Of a stretch of DNA of 64,000 nucleotides, positions 56,124 through 64,000 are shown one piece after another. This DNA comes from Micavibrio sp. TMED2 (GTDB lineage: Bacteria > Pseudomonadota > Alphaproteobacteria > TMED2), in NCBI GenBank assembly GCA_002168225.1, contig NHBH01000009.1, positions 195,609-259,608 of the forward strand. The letters are read 5' to 3'. Under the pieces are notes generated by a model. It made no database searches and was not told the origin of the DNA. It saw nothing but the letters and a program-made list of their open reading frames with translations. The translations under genes were made by a program, and so were the position numbers. The first letter of the stretch is position 1. Every line of letters begins with the position of its first letter.

Positions 56124-56701
56124 ATCGTTTTCGATCTTACAAGCGGCAGGAAGATGTCATCGACCCAGCTTTCCTGCAGGCCGGGTGGTGGTGGGGCGAA
56201 ATTCATTACGGCATATCCGCGGAACAAATTGGCCAGAAGGTCAATAAATGGTGGCTTGAGCTTGCCGGCATCTATCTCGCCACGCGCAACTGCGCGCTCC
56301 AGAATCGGACCTGCAATGGTTGGCCGATTACCGACCATTGCATTGCGCAAATCCTGCGGCGTGGTTGAGGTTTCGCTGAAAAACTCACTGGAGAACAGGC
56401 TGAATAGGGCCGTGATTTCAGTGATGCGTTTTGATGCCTGCGCCAGATAGTCGAGCAGTTCGGTGCGCAAATCACCCTGATCAGCAATGACAATCTGCCG
56501 CTTCTGGATCTGATGACGCAGGGTGGCAATGGTCAGCTCGGCCTTGCTGCGCCATCGACGGGCGATGACGGGGCGGCTGGTGCCTGCCCGTGTGGCGACA
56601 TTTTCCATGGTCAGCCCGGCATACCCCCGTTCCTCCAACTCCTGCCAGGCTGCTTCCAGCAGTGCTTCCTCAAGCTCGGCCCCGCGGCGACGTGTTTTCA
56701 T
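56120..56701 (-). CDS. TetR-family regulator
   Basis: A 193-residue repressor. The helix-turn-helix is at ~10-60 (LEEALLEAAWQELEERGYAGLTMENVATRAGTSRPVIARRW), and the ligand domain matches the TetR_C_11-like group (RTELLDYLAQASKRI...PPPGLQESWVDDIFLPLV). ATG 56701 follows GGGATAA. A perfect palindrome lies in its promoter and it is divergent from the mipA-like gene. Its stop overlaps the orphan gene stop by CTAG. Confidence 0.85.
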   Translation of the reverse strand: MKTRRRGAELEEALLEAAWQELEERGYAGLTMENVATRAGTSRPVIARRWRSKAELTIATLRHQIQKRQIVIADQGDLRTELLDYLAQASKRITEITALFSLFSSEFFSETSTTPQDLRNAMVGNRPTIAGPILERAVARGEIDAGKLKPPFIDLLANLFRGYAVMNFAPPPPGLQESWVDDIFLPLVRSKTI

Positions 56702-56719
56702 TATTGTTATCCCATTAAG

Positions 56720-56733
56720 ATGCATTAATGCAT
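56720..56733. promoter_or_regulatory. TetR operator palindrome
   Basis: ATGCATTAATGCAT is a perfect 14-bp palindrome, extended to AA...TT outside with one mismatch, between divergent tetR and mipA-like genes. The TetR product probably binds it and controls both. Confidence 0.6.
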
Positions 56734-56808
56734 TTTGACTCCCTGAGCGTGCTGCACTTACAAGGGCGTAAGATTCATCAACGCACCTTATTCCGAAGGG
56801 TACCAACT

Positions 56809-57585
56809 ATGACAAGGACTTCCAGATACGGGAAGCGTTTCGCCGCCGGAGCCTGTGCTGCAGCTGCACTTGCTATGATCTCTGCTGCATCTCCGGCACA
56901 GGCCGGGGATGATGACTACTGGACACTCGGTGCCGGTGTTGCCTATGGGCCGGAGTTTCTCGGTTCCGATGAATACGAGTTTTCGCCCGTTCCGCTGGTT
57001 GATGTGAAATACGGGCATTTCTTCGCCAATACCGGCGACGGTATCGGCTTCACCGCCTATGAGAGCCCGCAATTCACCGCTGGTGCCGCGCTGAACTGGA
57101 TGGGGGGCTATGATGATGATGACGTGCCGACCGGGATCGAGGAAGTGGACGGTTCGCTTGGTGTCAGCCTGTTTGTCTCAACGGAACTCTACGGTTTTGA
57201 GGGCAAGCTGACGGCAACCCAGGCGGTGACCGAAACCGATCGTGGCCTACTGATCGAGGCGGGTATCGGTTATCCGATCCATGTCACCGACCGTCTGGTC
57301 CTGTCACCGGGCATCGGTACCAGCTGGGCCAATGGCAAATATATGGACGGCTATTTCGGTATCAACGCATCGGAAGCAGCGGCATCCGGTCTGGCTTTTT
57401 ATGAGCCATCCGGCGGTTTCCGGGATGTCGAGGCCAGCATCACGGCGCGCTACCGGATTACCGACAGCATCAACGCCATTGGCCTGATCGGTGTCACCCA
57501 ACTGATCGGTGATGCCGCCGACAGCCCGCTGGTCGAGGATGAAGCCTCGCTCAAGGCGGTATTGGGCGTGAGCTATACATTCTGA
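56809..57585 (+). CDS. MipA/OmpV-family outer membrane protein
   Basis: A 258-residue exported beta-barrel protein. The signal peptide ends at PAQAGDDDYW. The MipA/OmpV fold shows YWTLGAGVAYGPEFLGSDEYEFSPVPLVDVKYG, FANTGDGIGFTAYESPQFTAGAALNWMGGYDDDD, and ends with VLGVSYTF, a terminal aromatic as in barrels. AAGGG precedes ATG 56809 by nine bases. Divergent from TetR, so probably inducible. Confidence 0.88.
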   Translation: MTRTSRYGKRFAAGACAAAALAMISAASPAQAGDDDYWTLGAGVAYGPEFLGSDEYEFSPVPLVDVKYGHFFANTGDGIGFTAYESPQFTAGAALNWMGGYDDDDVPTGIEEVDGSLGVSLFVSTELYGFEGKLTATQAVTETDRGLLIEAGIGYPIHVTDRLVLSPGIGTSWANGKYMDGYFGINASEAAASGLAFYEPSGGFRDVEASITARYRITDSINAIGLIGVTQLIGDAADSPLVEDEASLKAVLGVSYTF

Positions 57586-57612
57586 TCTCAGTTCAATCCT
57601 GTTGAACTTCCG

Positions 57613-58746
57613 TCAGTCCAATGTCCGGCGGTAGCGCTTCATGGCGATTAGTGTGATGATCACCATGAAAACAATCATCGGCCAGAGATGCGGCCAGATT
57701 TCCATCAGGTCACTGCCCTTGAGCAGGATGCCGCGCGAGATATTGATGTAATGGGTGGCGGGAAAGACATTGCCGATTACCTGCGCCCAGAGCGGCATCC
57801 CGCGGAATGGAAACAGGAAGCCGGAGAGCAGGATCGAGGGCAGCAGCACCATGATCGACATCTGCAATGCCTGGGTCTGGTTACGTGCGGCGGCTGACAG
57901 GGTAAAGCCGATGGCCATATTGCAGGTGATGAAGATCAGCGTTGCCAGCGCCAGCAGGCCAAGGCTGCCGACCACCGGCACATCGAACAACAATCGTGCG
58001 ACCAGCACGATCATGGCCGACTGGAAAAAGCCGATAATCACATAGGGCGTGATCTTGCCGACCATGACCTCGATCGGTGAGACCGGCATCGCGAGCAGGT
58101 TCTCCATGGTGCCGCGTTCGCGCTCCCGCGTCATCGACAGGGCGGTCATCATGATCCCGGTCATGGTCAGCACTACGGCAATCAATCCCGGCACGATGTT
58201 GTAGCGCGTGAAGCCCTCCGGGTTATAGAGCCGCTGGGTGCGCAGGCTGAAAGCGGGAGGCTGGGTGCGCAGATGGGCGAGCGGCCCGCGCAATTCCAGC
58301 TGATAGATGCGGGTCAGCATGCCGTTGGCGGCACTGAGCGCACCCGAGGCGGCAACCGGGTCACTCGCATCGGCCTCGATCAGGATATGCGGGTTCTCGC
58401 CCCGGATTACATCGCGCTGGAAATGGGCCGGGATGCTGATGACAAACAGCACATCGCCCCGACGCAGCATTTCGCGGCCCTCTGTGTCTGATTGAATGTC
58501 GTGATCAATCGAGAAATATTCGGTGTTTTTCAGCCCGGCGACAATCGCCCGCGACATGGCGCTGTTGTCCTGTGAAAGTACTGCGGTCGGCAGGTGTTTC
58601 GGGTCGGTATTGAGGGCATAGCCGAACAGCAGCATCTGCATGATCGGCACCATGATGATCATACGCAGGGTGACAGTATCCCGCAGCAGCTGGATGAATT
58701 CCTTGGCCAGCACGGCGCGGGCACGACGGAGCGAAAACAGCCTCAT
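57613..58746 (-). CDS. ABC-2-type transporter permease
   Basis: A 377-residue permease. One N-terminal helix (LRMIIMVPIMQMLLFGYAL), a large extracytoplasmic loop to ~170, then five helices (YNIVPGLIAVVLTMTGIMMTALS, ITPYVIIGFFQSAMIVLVARLLF, LALATLIFITCNMAIGFTLS, MSIMVLLPSILLSGFLF and IWPHLWPMIVFMVIITLIAM). Arginine/glutamate motif RERERGTMENLLAMPVSPIE is typical of the YhhJ/YbhS/YbhR group. Overlaps the ATPase gene by four bases. Confidence 0.9.
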   Translation of the reverse strand: MRLFSLRRARAVLAKEFIQLLRDTVTLRMIIMVPIMQMLLFGYALNTDPKHLPTAVLSQDNSAMSRAIVAGLKNTEYFSIDHDIQSDTEGREMLRRGDVLFVISIPAHFQRDVIRGENPHILIEADASDPVAASGALSAANGMLTRIYQLELRGPLAHLRTQPPAFSLRTQRLYNPEGFTRYNIVPGLIAVVLTMTGIMMTALSMTRERERGTMENLLAMPVSPIEVMVGKITPYVIIGFFQSAMIVLVARLLFDVPVVGSLGLLALATLIFITCNMAIGFTLSAAARNQTQALQMSIMVLLPSILLSGFLFPFRGMPLWAQVIGNVFPATHYINISRGILLKGSDLMEIWPHLWPMIVFMVIITLIAMKRYRRTLD

Positions 58747-59690
58747 GCCACCGGCTCCTCGGTTTTGAAGTTGTCCTTTGCATCGGCCATATAGCGGATG
58801 AAGACATCCTCAAAGGTCGGCTGTTCCTCCTGCCAGTCATAGTTCGGTTTGTCGAAATAGGGCTTGAGGGCGGCTTCCAGAGCGTCCCTGTCGGTGCCGC
58901 TGATATGCAGGCTGCCACCGAACGGGGCGACGGTGGTGACGGCGGATTGCTGCTCAAGTTCATGGGCCAGTTCCATGAGTTTCGGCCCGCGCACGACCCA
59001 TGTGGTCAATCCGGCGCCGGCGATCACATCCTCGATCCTGCCCTGGGTGACGAGGCGGCCATAGCTCATATAGATGATGGCATGGCAGCGCTCGGCCTCG
59101 TCCATGTAATGCGTGCTGACGAGGACGGTCAGGCCCTTGGCGGCAAGCTGGTGGATTTCGTCCCAGAACTCGCGCCGGGCTTTCGGATCGACCCCGGCGG
59201 TTGGCTCGTCGAGCAGCAGCAGTTCCGGCTCGTGCAGGATACAGGCAGCAAGTGCGAGGCGCTGTTTCCAGCCGCCGGAAAGCTGCCCGGCCAACTGCTT
59301 CGCCCGGTCCTTCAGGTTGAGATGCTCCAGCGCCTGATCCACCCGCTCACGAACCCGGTCGAGGCCATAGAGCTGGGCCACAAAGGTCAGGTTCTCGCGG
59401 ATGCTGAGGTCTTCCCAGTAGCTGAATTTCTGGGTCATGTAGCCGACCCGTTTCTTGATCTCCAGCGATTGCGTGTGAATGTCGAGGCCAAGGGCGGTGC
59501 CTTCACCTTCATCCGGGACCAGCAAGCCGCAGATCATGCGCAGGGTCGTGGTTTTGCCACTGCCATTGGGGCCGAGAAAGCCGTAAATCTGGCCCTTGGG
59601 CACCTGCACGTCGAAATTGTCGACGACGGTTTTGTCGCCGAACTTCTTGGTCAGGCCCCGGACATCGATGGCGAGTGGCGCATCGCTCAT
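58743..59690 (-). CDS. ABC transporter ATP-binding protein
   Basis: A 315-residue single nucleotide-binding protein. Walker A is GPNGSGKTT, the signature LSGGWKQRLALA and Walker B LLLLDEPTAGVD, with the H-loop in STHYMDEAERC. E. coli YbhF is twice as long with two such domains; this one is single and probably works as a dimer. Overlaps by ATGA with the genes on both sides. Confidence 0.93.
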   Translation of the reverse strand: MSDAPLAIDVRGLTKKFGDKTVVDNFDVQVPKGQIYGFLGPNGSGKTTTLRMICGLLVPDEGEGTALGLDIHTQSLEIKKRVGYMTQKFSYWEDLSIRENLTFVAQLYGLDRVRERVDQALEHLNLKDRAKQLAGQLSGGWKQRLALAACILHEPELLLLDEPTAGVDPKARREFWDEIHQLAAKGLTVLVSTHYMDEAERCHAIIYMSYGRLVTQGRIEDVIAGAGLTTWVVRGPKLMELAHELEQQSAVTTVAPFGGSLHISGTDRDALEAALKPYFDKPNYDWQEEQPTFEDVFIRYMADAKDNFKTEEPVA

Positions 59691-60634
59691 GAAGGCTGCC
59701 CCAGTTCGATATCGACCGGCAGGCCGGGGCGCAATTCGCTGTGATAGGCATCGGGTGTTGCCTCGATCAGGAACACCAGCTTCTCGCGGGATTCCACGCT
59801 GAAGATCACGGGTGGCGTGTATTCCGATTGCGGCGCGATATAGCTGACCTTGCCCGCGATGGTGCCGGAACAGCCGTCACAGCTGATGCTGATCGGCTGG
59901 CCATGCTTGATCTGCGGGACGATGGCCTGTGGAACATAGAACCGGATCTTGATGTTCTCCGGTGGCAGCAGGCTGACCACCGGCTGCCCGGCGGCGATGA
60001 ACTCCCCGGCGCGGAAGAAGGTATCCTCAACCGTGCTGTCGGCGGTGGCGACAGGAGCGGCCTCGTTCAGCCGCTTTTCAGCCTGTGCCAGCAGGTTCTC
60101 GGCACTCTTGACGGCGGCGCGTGCCGCCTCGATCCGATCGACCCGGGCCCCGAGATTGGCGAGCCGCAGCTGGGCCTCGACCTCATCAACCCGCGCTCTG
60201 GCGGTATCGCGTGCTGCCCGTGCGTCATCCCGGCGGGCGATGGTGACAGCGCCGGTCTTGCTCAAGGGCAGGATGCGGTCATATTCCTTCTCGGCATTGA
60301 TCAGGGTGGCACGGGCCTGTTCACGCTGTTGCAGCAGCACGTCGATTTCCTCCGGCCGCTCGCCCTTGGTCAGGTCTTCAAGCTCGGCCTGCGCGCGCCA
60401 GAGATCGGCGGCGGCCCGGTCCCGTTGGGCGGTCAGGTCGGTGAGGTCGAGGGAGAACAGCGGGGCACCGGCGTCGACATCCTCGCCCCGCTCGACCGAG
60501 AGGGTTTCGAGGATGCCGGCGCTGGTGGGGGCAACCATGACGAACTCGCCTTCAACATAGCCGTGAATGCCATCATCAGCCGGTTCACAGGCCACCAGCA
60601 GAATGGCGAGGGCGAGCAGGAAATACGGTTTCAT
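59687..60634 (-). CDS. HlyD-family periplasmic adaptor lipoprotein
   Basis: A 315-residue membrane-fusion protein. The lipobox LVAC puts the mature N-terminus at Cys16. The lipoyl half (EFVMVAPTSAGILETLSVERGEDVDAG), long coiled coil (QLAARDR-like AAADLWRAQAELEDL to AEKRLNEAA) and beta-barrel (RFYVPQAIVPQIKHGQP) follow in the usual HlyD/YbhG order. It links the ABC pump to an outer membrane channel not encoded here. Confidence 0.92.
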   Translation of the reverse strand: MKPYFLLALAILLVACEPADDGIHGYVEGEFVMVAPTSAGILETLSVERGEDVDAGAPLFSLDLTDLTAQRDRAAADLWRAQAELEDLTKGERPEEIDVLLQQREQARATLINAEKEYDRILPLSKTGAVTIARRDDARAARDTARARVDEVEAQLRLANLGARVDRIEAARAAVKSAENLLAQAEKRLNEAAPVATADSTVEDTFFRAGEFIAAGQPVVSLLPPENIKIRFYVPQAIVPQIKHGQPISISCDGCSGTIAGKVSYIAPQSEYTPPVIFSVESREKLVFLIEATPDAYHSELRPGLPVDIELGQPS

Positions 60635-61308
60635 GACTGGTATCCCTTATGGGCGGCGATAATGGCGTCGGTATTGCGGATGATCCGGCTGACGATGGCG
60701 GCGGTTTCTTCCTCGCCGTAACCGGTCCAGCCGGAGCTGCGCAGCACGAACTCCTTATGGGTCTTGAAGATCAGCAACTGGCCGAGAACCGTGTGGGTGC
60801 AGAGAATGGCGTCTTGGGTAGTGGCATCGACCCCGAGCAGAAAGGCTATCAGCCGGGTCACGGTATGGTGCATCGGCTGCATCATGTTTTCGTACAGGAT
60901 GTTGAACACCGGTGAGGGCTGCATCTGCTCACGGATAATGATCTGGGCCATATGCAGGGTTGCACGACCGCTGAGCAGAAAACCGGCGATGGCGGTGATG
61001 AACGCATGCAGCAGTTGCCGTGCTTCGGCTTCGCTTAGATCATCACGGGCAAGTGCGGTGCGCAGCTTCTCCGCCTGTGGCCCGAGTTCGCTAAGACCGA
61101 TGGAAATTATCTGGCGGATCACTGCCTCATAGAGGCCATCCTTGCCGCCGAAATAATACGGGATGGCGGAGATGTTGACGCCCGCTTCCCGGACCAGCAT
61201 TCGGGTCGAGGCCGCCTCGAAGCCATAGCGCGCAAACACGCATATGGCGGCGTCGAGCAACCGCTCCTTCGCGTCCCTGGTCGGTATTTTTGCTTTCGCG
61301 GCAACCAT
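60631..61308 (-). CDS. CecR-like TetR-family regulator
   Basis: A 225-residue repressor. Helix-turn-helix ~15-60 (RDAKERLLDAAICVFARYGFEAASTRMLVREAGVNISAIPYYF), then the CecR/YbiH-type domain (FITAIAGFLLSGRATLHMAQIIIREQMQPSPVFNILYENMMQPMHHTVTRL). AGGGA precedes ATG 61308 by seven bases. In E. coli CecR controls the ybhGFSR efflux genes, and the same set follows here: HlyD, ATPase and permease. A perfect inverted repeat 47 bp upstream is its likely operator. Confidence 0.88.
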   Translation of the reverse strand: MVAAKAKIPTRDAKERLLDAAICVFARYGFEAASTRMLVREAGVNISAIPYYFGGKDGLYEAVIRQIISIGLSELGPQAEKLRTALARDDLSEAEARQLLHAFITAIAGFLLSGRATLHMAQIIIREQMQPSPVFNILYENMMQPMHHTVTRLIAFLLGVDATTQDAILCTHTVLGQLLIFKTHKEFVLRSSGWTGYGEEETAAIVSRIIRNTDAIIAAHKGYQS

Positions 61309-61354
61309 GTCGCTGTCCCTGTGTCGTTGCCACATACATACACCGATACGGATT

Positions 61355-61376
61355 TAATTCAATCGATTGATTGAAT
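61355..61376. promoter_or_regulatory. CecR-like operator inverted repeat
   Basis: AATTCAATC-N4-GATTGAATT is a perfect 9-base inverted repeat 47 bp upstream of the regulator start, in the gap after cydC. Autorepression of the whole export operon is likely. Confidence 0.65.
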
Positions 61377-61417
61377 TTGTCGCGCCCGGCGATGAACGAG
61401 CCTGCAACAGCGGCGAT

Positions 61418-63667
61418 TTATGGCGAAACAGCTTCCGGCTTCGGCCAGAGATAGGCGAGGACGCAGAGGCAGACCACAGCGGTAAAGGCGGTGGCGGAGG
61501 GTGGCGCACCGGCGACGGCCATGATGATAATGCTTAATGTCATCATCAGGGTTGCGGCCCATTTGGCGCGGCGGGGGACGACCCGGTGCTGTTGCCACGC
61601 GCTCAGCATGGGGCCGAAACGCGGGTGGTTCCAGAGCCAGTCATGGAACCGGGTCGATGAGCGGGCAAAGCCCCAGAGTGCAATGATCATGAAGATGGTG
61701 GTCGGCATTCCCGGTACCACTACGCCAATCAGTCCGAGGATGAGCGAGACCAGCGCAATGGTGAAATAGAGCGGGCGCAGATACCAGCGGGCGGTCGGTT
61801 TGGCCGCTACGGTGGTGTCTGGTTGCTGTTCCTCCGGTGCTGCTTCGCTGACAACCGGCTCGGCTGGCATGGCGAGTGGTTGCGCGGCTTTGGTCAGTTT
61901 TGGTTGATCGGCGGTCAGTGCGGCGGTGATCTTTTCACGCTCGGCGGCGATGAAGCTGTCGGCGTCACTGTCTTCTGTAATCCGTCCCTGTTCCAGCCGG
62001 ATGATCCGGTCGGTGGCACCGAGCGGGGCAAGGCGGTGGGTAATCAGGATCACCGTGCGACCGGCAAGGGCGCTGCGCATCTGCTCGACCACCGTACGCT
62101 CGGTCACGGGATCGAGGCCCTCGGTCGGTTCATCCAGCAAGATCAGTTTCGGATTTTTCAAGAGCAGCCGGGCCAGCGTCAGACGACGCGCCTGACCGCC
62201 GGAGATTTTCGCCCCGGCCTCACCGAGCCATGTATCCAGCCCGTTCGGCAGGCTCTCAACAAAGCCATCAAGGGCAACCAGACGGCAGGCCTCCATCAGT
62301 TCGGCATCGCTGGCATCGGGTTTGCCGAGCAGCAGGTTGTCCCGGATGCTGGTGGCGAACAGGCGTGGCGACTGGGTCAGCACGCCGATCTGTTGATAGA
62401 GTTCATCGCTGGCGATCCGGGTGAAGTCGGTGTCATGCCAGCGGATATGACCGGCATCCGGCGTTTGGGTCTTGAGCAGCAGAGCGAACAGGGTGGATTT
62501 ACCGGCGCCGCTATGGCCGACAATGCCCACATGCTCGCCCGGCTGGATGGTCAGACTGAGGCCATCAATCGCCGCCCGGTTGCTGCCGGGATAGGTGAAG
62601 CGGAGGCCGTCGAGCGTCAACACGCCATCCTGCGGGCAGGTGGCAGGGCTGGCCGGTTCGGCAACGCCCGGCGCGGAACCGGCGAGGTCGAGTATCCGGC
62701 GACCGGCGGCACGGGTCTGGCCGAGGATCTGGTAGGCGAGCGGCAGCGGGGCGACAACCTCGAATGCGGCCATGATGCCAAAGACGATCATCACCAGTAT
62801 CGGCCCCTCGATCCGGCCTTCGGTCACGGCGATCAGGCCGAGCACCATGGCGGCAATCATGGCGGAGCCGGAGAGGGCGTTGGTGGCAAAGCTGCCGAAA
62901 CCCGTGATGGTAGACATGCGCTTCTGCTGCTGGCCCAGCTGGTCCTGGGCTGTCATGATTTGTGCCTGCATCCGCTCATCCGCGCCATAGACCAGCAATT
63001 CGGCAAGGCCGTCGATGGTATCGCTGACATCACCACGCAGGCTGGCCCGCTGGTCAACCAGTGCCTCGCCAATCGGGCGGCCGAGACGGTTGCTCAGCAT
63101 CGGTACGGCAATCCCGGCAAGTGCCAGCAGGGCGAGGGCCGTGACGGCGATCACCGGCTCAAACACCGCAATAATGCCGCCCAGCAGCAGGGCTATGATC
63201 AGGGCAATGAAGCTCGGCACCAGCAGGCGCAGATAGATCGCATCAAGCTGGTCGATATCGCTGGTCAGGCGGGTCAGCACATCGCCGATGCGCAAGTCAC
63301 CGAGCCGACCGGGCGCGAGCGGGATCAGCTTGCCGAACAGCCAGATCCGCAGATCGGTCAATGCCCGGAACGTGGCTTCATGAGTGACAATCCGTTCGGT
63401 ATAGCGGCCCGCCGTCCGGCTGAGCGCAAAGCCGCGAATGATCCCGGCGGGAAAGTGGAAGTTGAAGGCGATGGCACCGCCGATTACGCCGAACCCGGCA
63501 ATACCGGTGGCGGTGATGAACCAACCCGCCGTCATCAACAGCCCGATGCTCGACAGCGTCGCCAGCAGGGCCAGCAGTGCACCACCGATCATCCAGCCGC
63601 GCCTGCCGGTCATCTGGCCGAGCAGGGTGCGGATTACCGGCTGCCTGATTTGCTTTTCGTTGCTCAT
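61418..63667 (-). CDS. cydC: CydC ABC exporter subunit fused to a DUF454 membrane domain
   Basis: A 749-residue fusion. Residues 1-~580 are CydC: six-helix exporter domain, then ATPase with Walker A 384-391 (GHSGAGKS), signature ISGGQARRLTLAR and Walker B LILLDEPTEG. CydDC exports cysteine and glutathione for cytochrome bd assembly. After a ~50-residue Pro/Ala linker, residues ~628-745 form a DUF454/YbaN-like domain of membrane helices (RPLYFTIALVSLILGLIGVVVPG, PTTIFMIIALWGFARSS, HDWLWNHPRFG, LMMTLSIIIMAVAG). DUF454 is normally a separate small protein. The frame is open throughout. It overlaps cydD by ATGA. Confidence 0.9.
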   Translation of the reverse strand: MSNEKQIRQPVIRTLLGQMTGRRGWMIGGALLALLATLSSIGLLMTAGWFITATGIAGFGVIGGAIAFNFHFPAGIIRGFALSRTAGRYTERIVTHEATFRALTDLRIWLFGKLIPLAPGRLGDLRIGDVLTRLTSDIDQLDAIYLRLLVPSFIALIIALLLGGIIAVFEPVIAVTALALLALAGIAVPMLSNRLGRPIGEALVDQRASLRGDVSDTIDGLAELLVYGADERMQAQIMTAQDQLGQQQKRMSTITGFGSFATNALSGSAMIAAMVLGLIAVTEGRIEGPILVMIVFGIMAAFEVVAPLPLAYQILGQTRAAGRRILDLAGSAPGVAEPASPATCPQDGVLTLDGLRFTYPGSNRAAIDGLSLTIQPGEHVGIVGHSGAGKSTLFALLLKTQTPDAGHIRWHDTDFTRIASDELYQQIGVLTQSPRLFATSIRDNLLLGKPDASDAELMEACRLVALDGFVESLPNGLDTWLGEAGAKISGGQARRLTLARLLLKNPKLILLDEPTEGLDPVTERTVVEQMRSALAGRTVILITHRLAPLGATDRIIRLEQGRITEDSDADSFIAAEREKITAALTADQPKLTKAAQPLAMPAEPVVSEAAPEEQQPDTTVAAKPTARWYLRPLYFTIALVSLILGLIGVVVPGMPTTIFMIIALWGFARSSTRFHDWLWNHPRFGPMLSAWQQHRVVPRRAKWAATLMMTLSIIIMAVAGAPPSATAFTAVVCLCVLAYLWPKPEAVSP

Positions 63668-64000
63668 GGCAGGGCCTCATCGAGCAACAGTTTGGCATCC
63701 GCAGCCTCGTTGATCCGACCGTGATCGAGTGCAATGGTCCGGTCAGCAAGGGCGAGCAATGCCGGTGTGTGAGTGGCCGCAATCACGGTCCGACCGGGGA
63801 TCAGTTTGCGCAGGCCTTCAAGCACGCTCTCGGTCGTCTCCCGGTCGAGATGCGCGGTCGGCTCGTCAAGCAGCAGGATTGGACGGTCGGCCAGAAACGC
63901 CCGGGCGATAGCAATGCGCTGGGCCTCACCGCCGGAGACGCCATGCCCCTGTTCGCCCAGTGCTGTGTCGAGGCCATCGGGTAGGTGGCGGGTGAAGTGG
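63664..64000 (-). CDS. cydD: CydD, C-terminal part
   Basis: The last ~111 codons of the partner ABC subunit, cut by the right edge. It reads HFTRHLPDGLDTALGEQGHG, the signature VSGGEAQRIAIARAFL, Walker B ILLLDEPTAHLD and the H-loop IAATHTPALLALADR. Its stop overlaps the start of the CydC-DUF454 gene (ATGA), so the two are made as a heterodimer. Confidence 0.9.
   Translation of the reverse strand, partial: HFTRHLPDGLDTALGEQGHGVSGGEAQRIAIARAFLADRPILLLDEPTAHLDRETTESVLEGLRKLIPGRTVIAATHTPALLALADRTIALDHGRINEAADAKLLLDEALP

Overview
The window is ordinary chromosomal DNA from a free-living, GC-rich alphaproteobacterium. The evidence is a CcrM-type GANTC methyltransferase next to rnhB, a split F0 operon (atpI-atpB-atpE-b'-b), the block proA-nadD-rsfS-rlmH / gpmI-envC-ctpA-polysaccharide deacetylase-rppH, the mutY / dciA-dsbA-smc junction, and a PHA cluster with PhaR. 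A Rhodospirillales-like lineage fits best, but the sequence alone does not give the genus. I see no CRISPR array, insertion sequence, integrase or prophage. The only RNA gene is a tRNA-Gln.

Layout. 1-3.6 kb: the end of upp, a Fur-family regulator with a small partner gene, a YbjN-like secreted protein and a PAS-GGDEF-EAL protein. 3.6-8.2 kb: polyhydroxyalkanoate genes, with phaR divergent from a short PhaE-like ORF, phaC, phaA and phaB. 8.3-11.3 kb: a Nudix hydrolase, a frameshifted DUF3592 gene and two tandem YddG-like exporters. 11.2-22.9 kb: a mostly minus-strand block for NAD and proline synthesis, ribosome maturation, glycolysis and envelope processing (proA, nadD, rsfS, rlmH, gpmI, envC, ctpA, deacetylase, rppH). 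A RimB-RimK fusion and a nucleotidyltransferase gene interrupt it. 23.1-26.1 kb: an SDR and an acyl-CoA-ligase-like protein, both lacking textbook catalytic residues.

26.1-35.2 kb: the F0 part of ATP synthase, then smc, dsbA, dciA and divergent mutY. 35.2-44.8 kb: a vWA protein and an M23 peptidase in one operon, folB, a sarcosine-oxidase-like enzyme, ccrM, rnhB, a LysR/DoxX/DODA-type dioxygenase group, a radical SAM protein and moaB. 44.7-54.8 kb: a lytic transglycosylase, a family 4-like uracil-DNA glycosylase, ETF-ubiquinone oxidoreductase, a TPR lipoprotein, ispE and a PodJ-like Sel1-repeat membrane protein. 55-57.6 kb: tRNA-Gln, an unrecognised ORF, and a TetR/MipA divergent pair. 57.6-61.3 kb: a CecR-regulated drug-export operon (regulator, HlyD, ATPase, permease) whose genes overlap by 4 bp. 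61.4-64 kb: cydC fused to a DUF454 membrane domain, preceded by the end of cydD.

The most unusual observations are the CydC-DUF454 fusion, five GANTC sites packed into 73 bp in front of ccrM, the overlapping PhaE-like/PhaC reading frames with TGC-rich palindromes upstream, an adenylate-forming enzyme lacking its A10 lysine beside an SDR lacking its catalytic tyrosine and lysine, a glycosylase with too few cysteines for its family's iron-sulfur cluster, and several perfect operator-like palindromes beside regulator genes.
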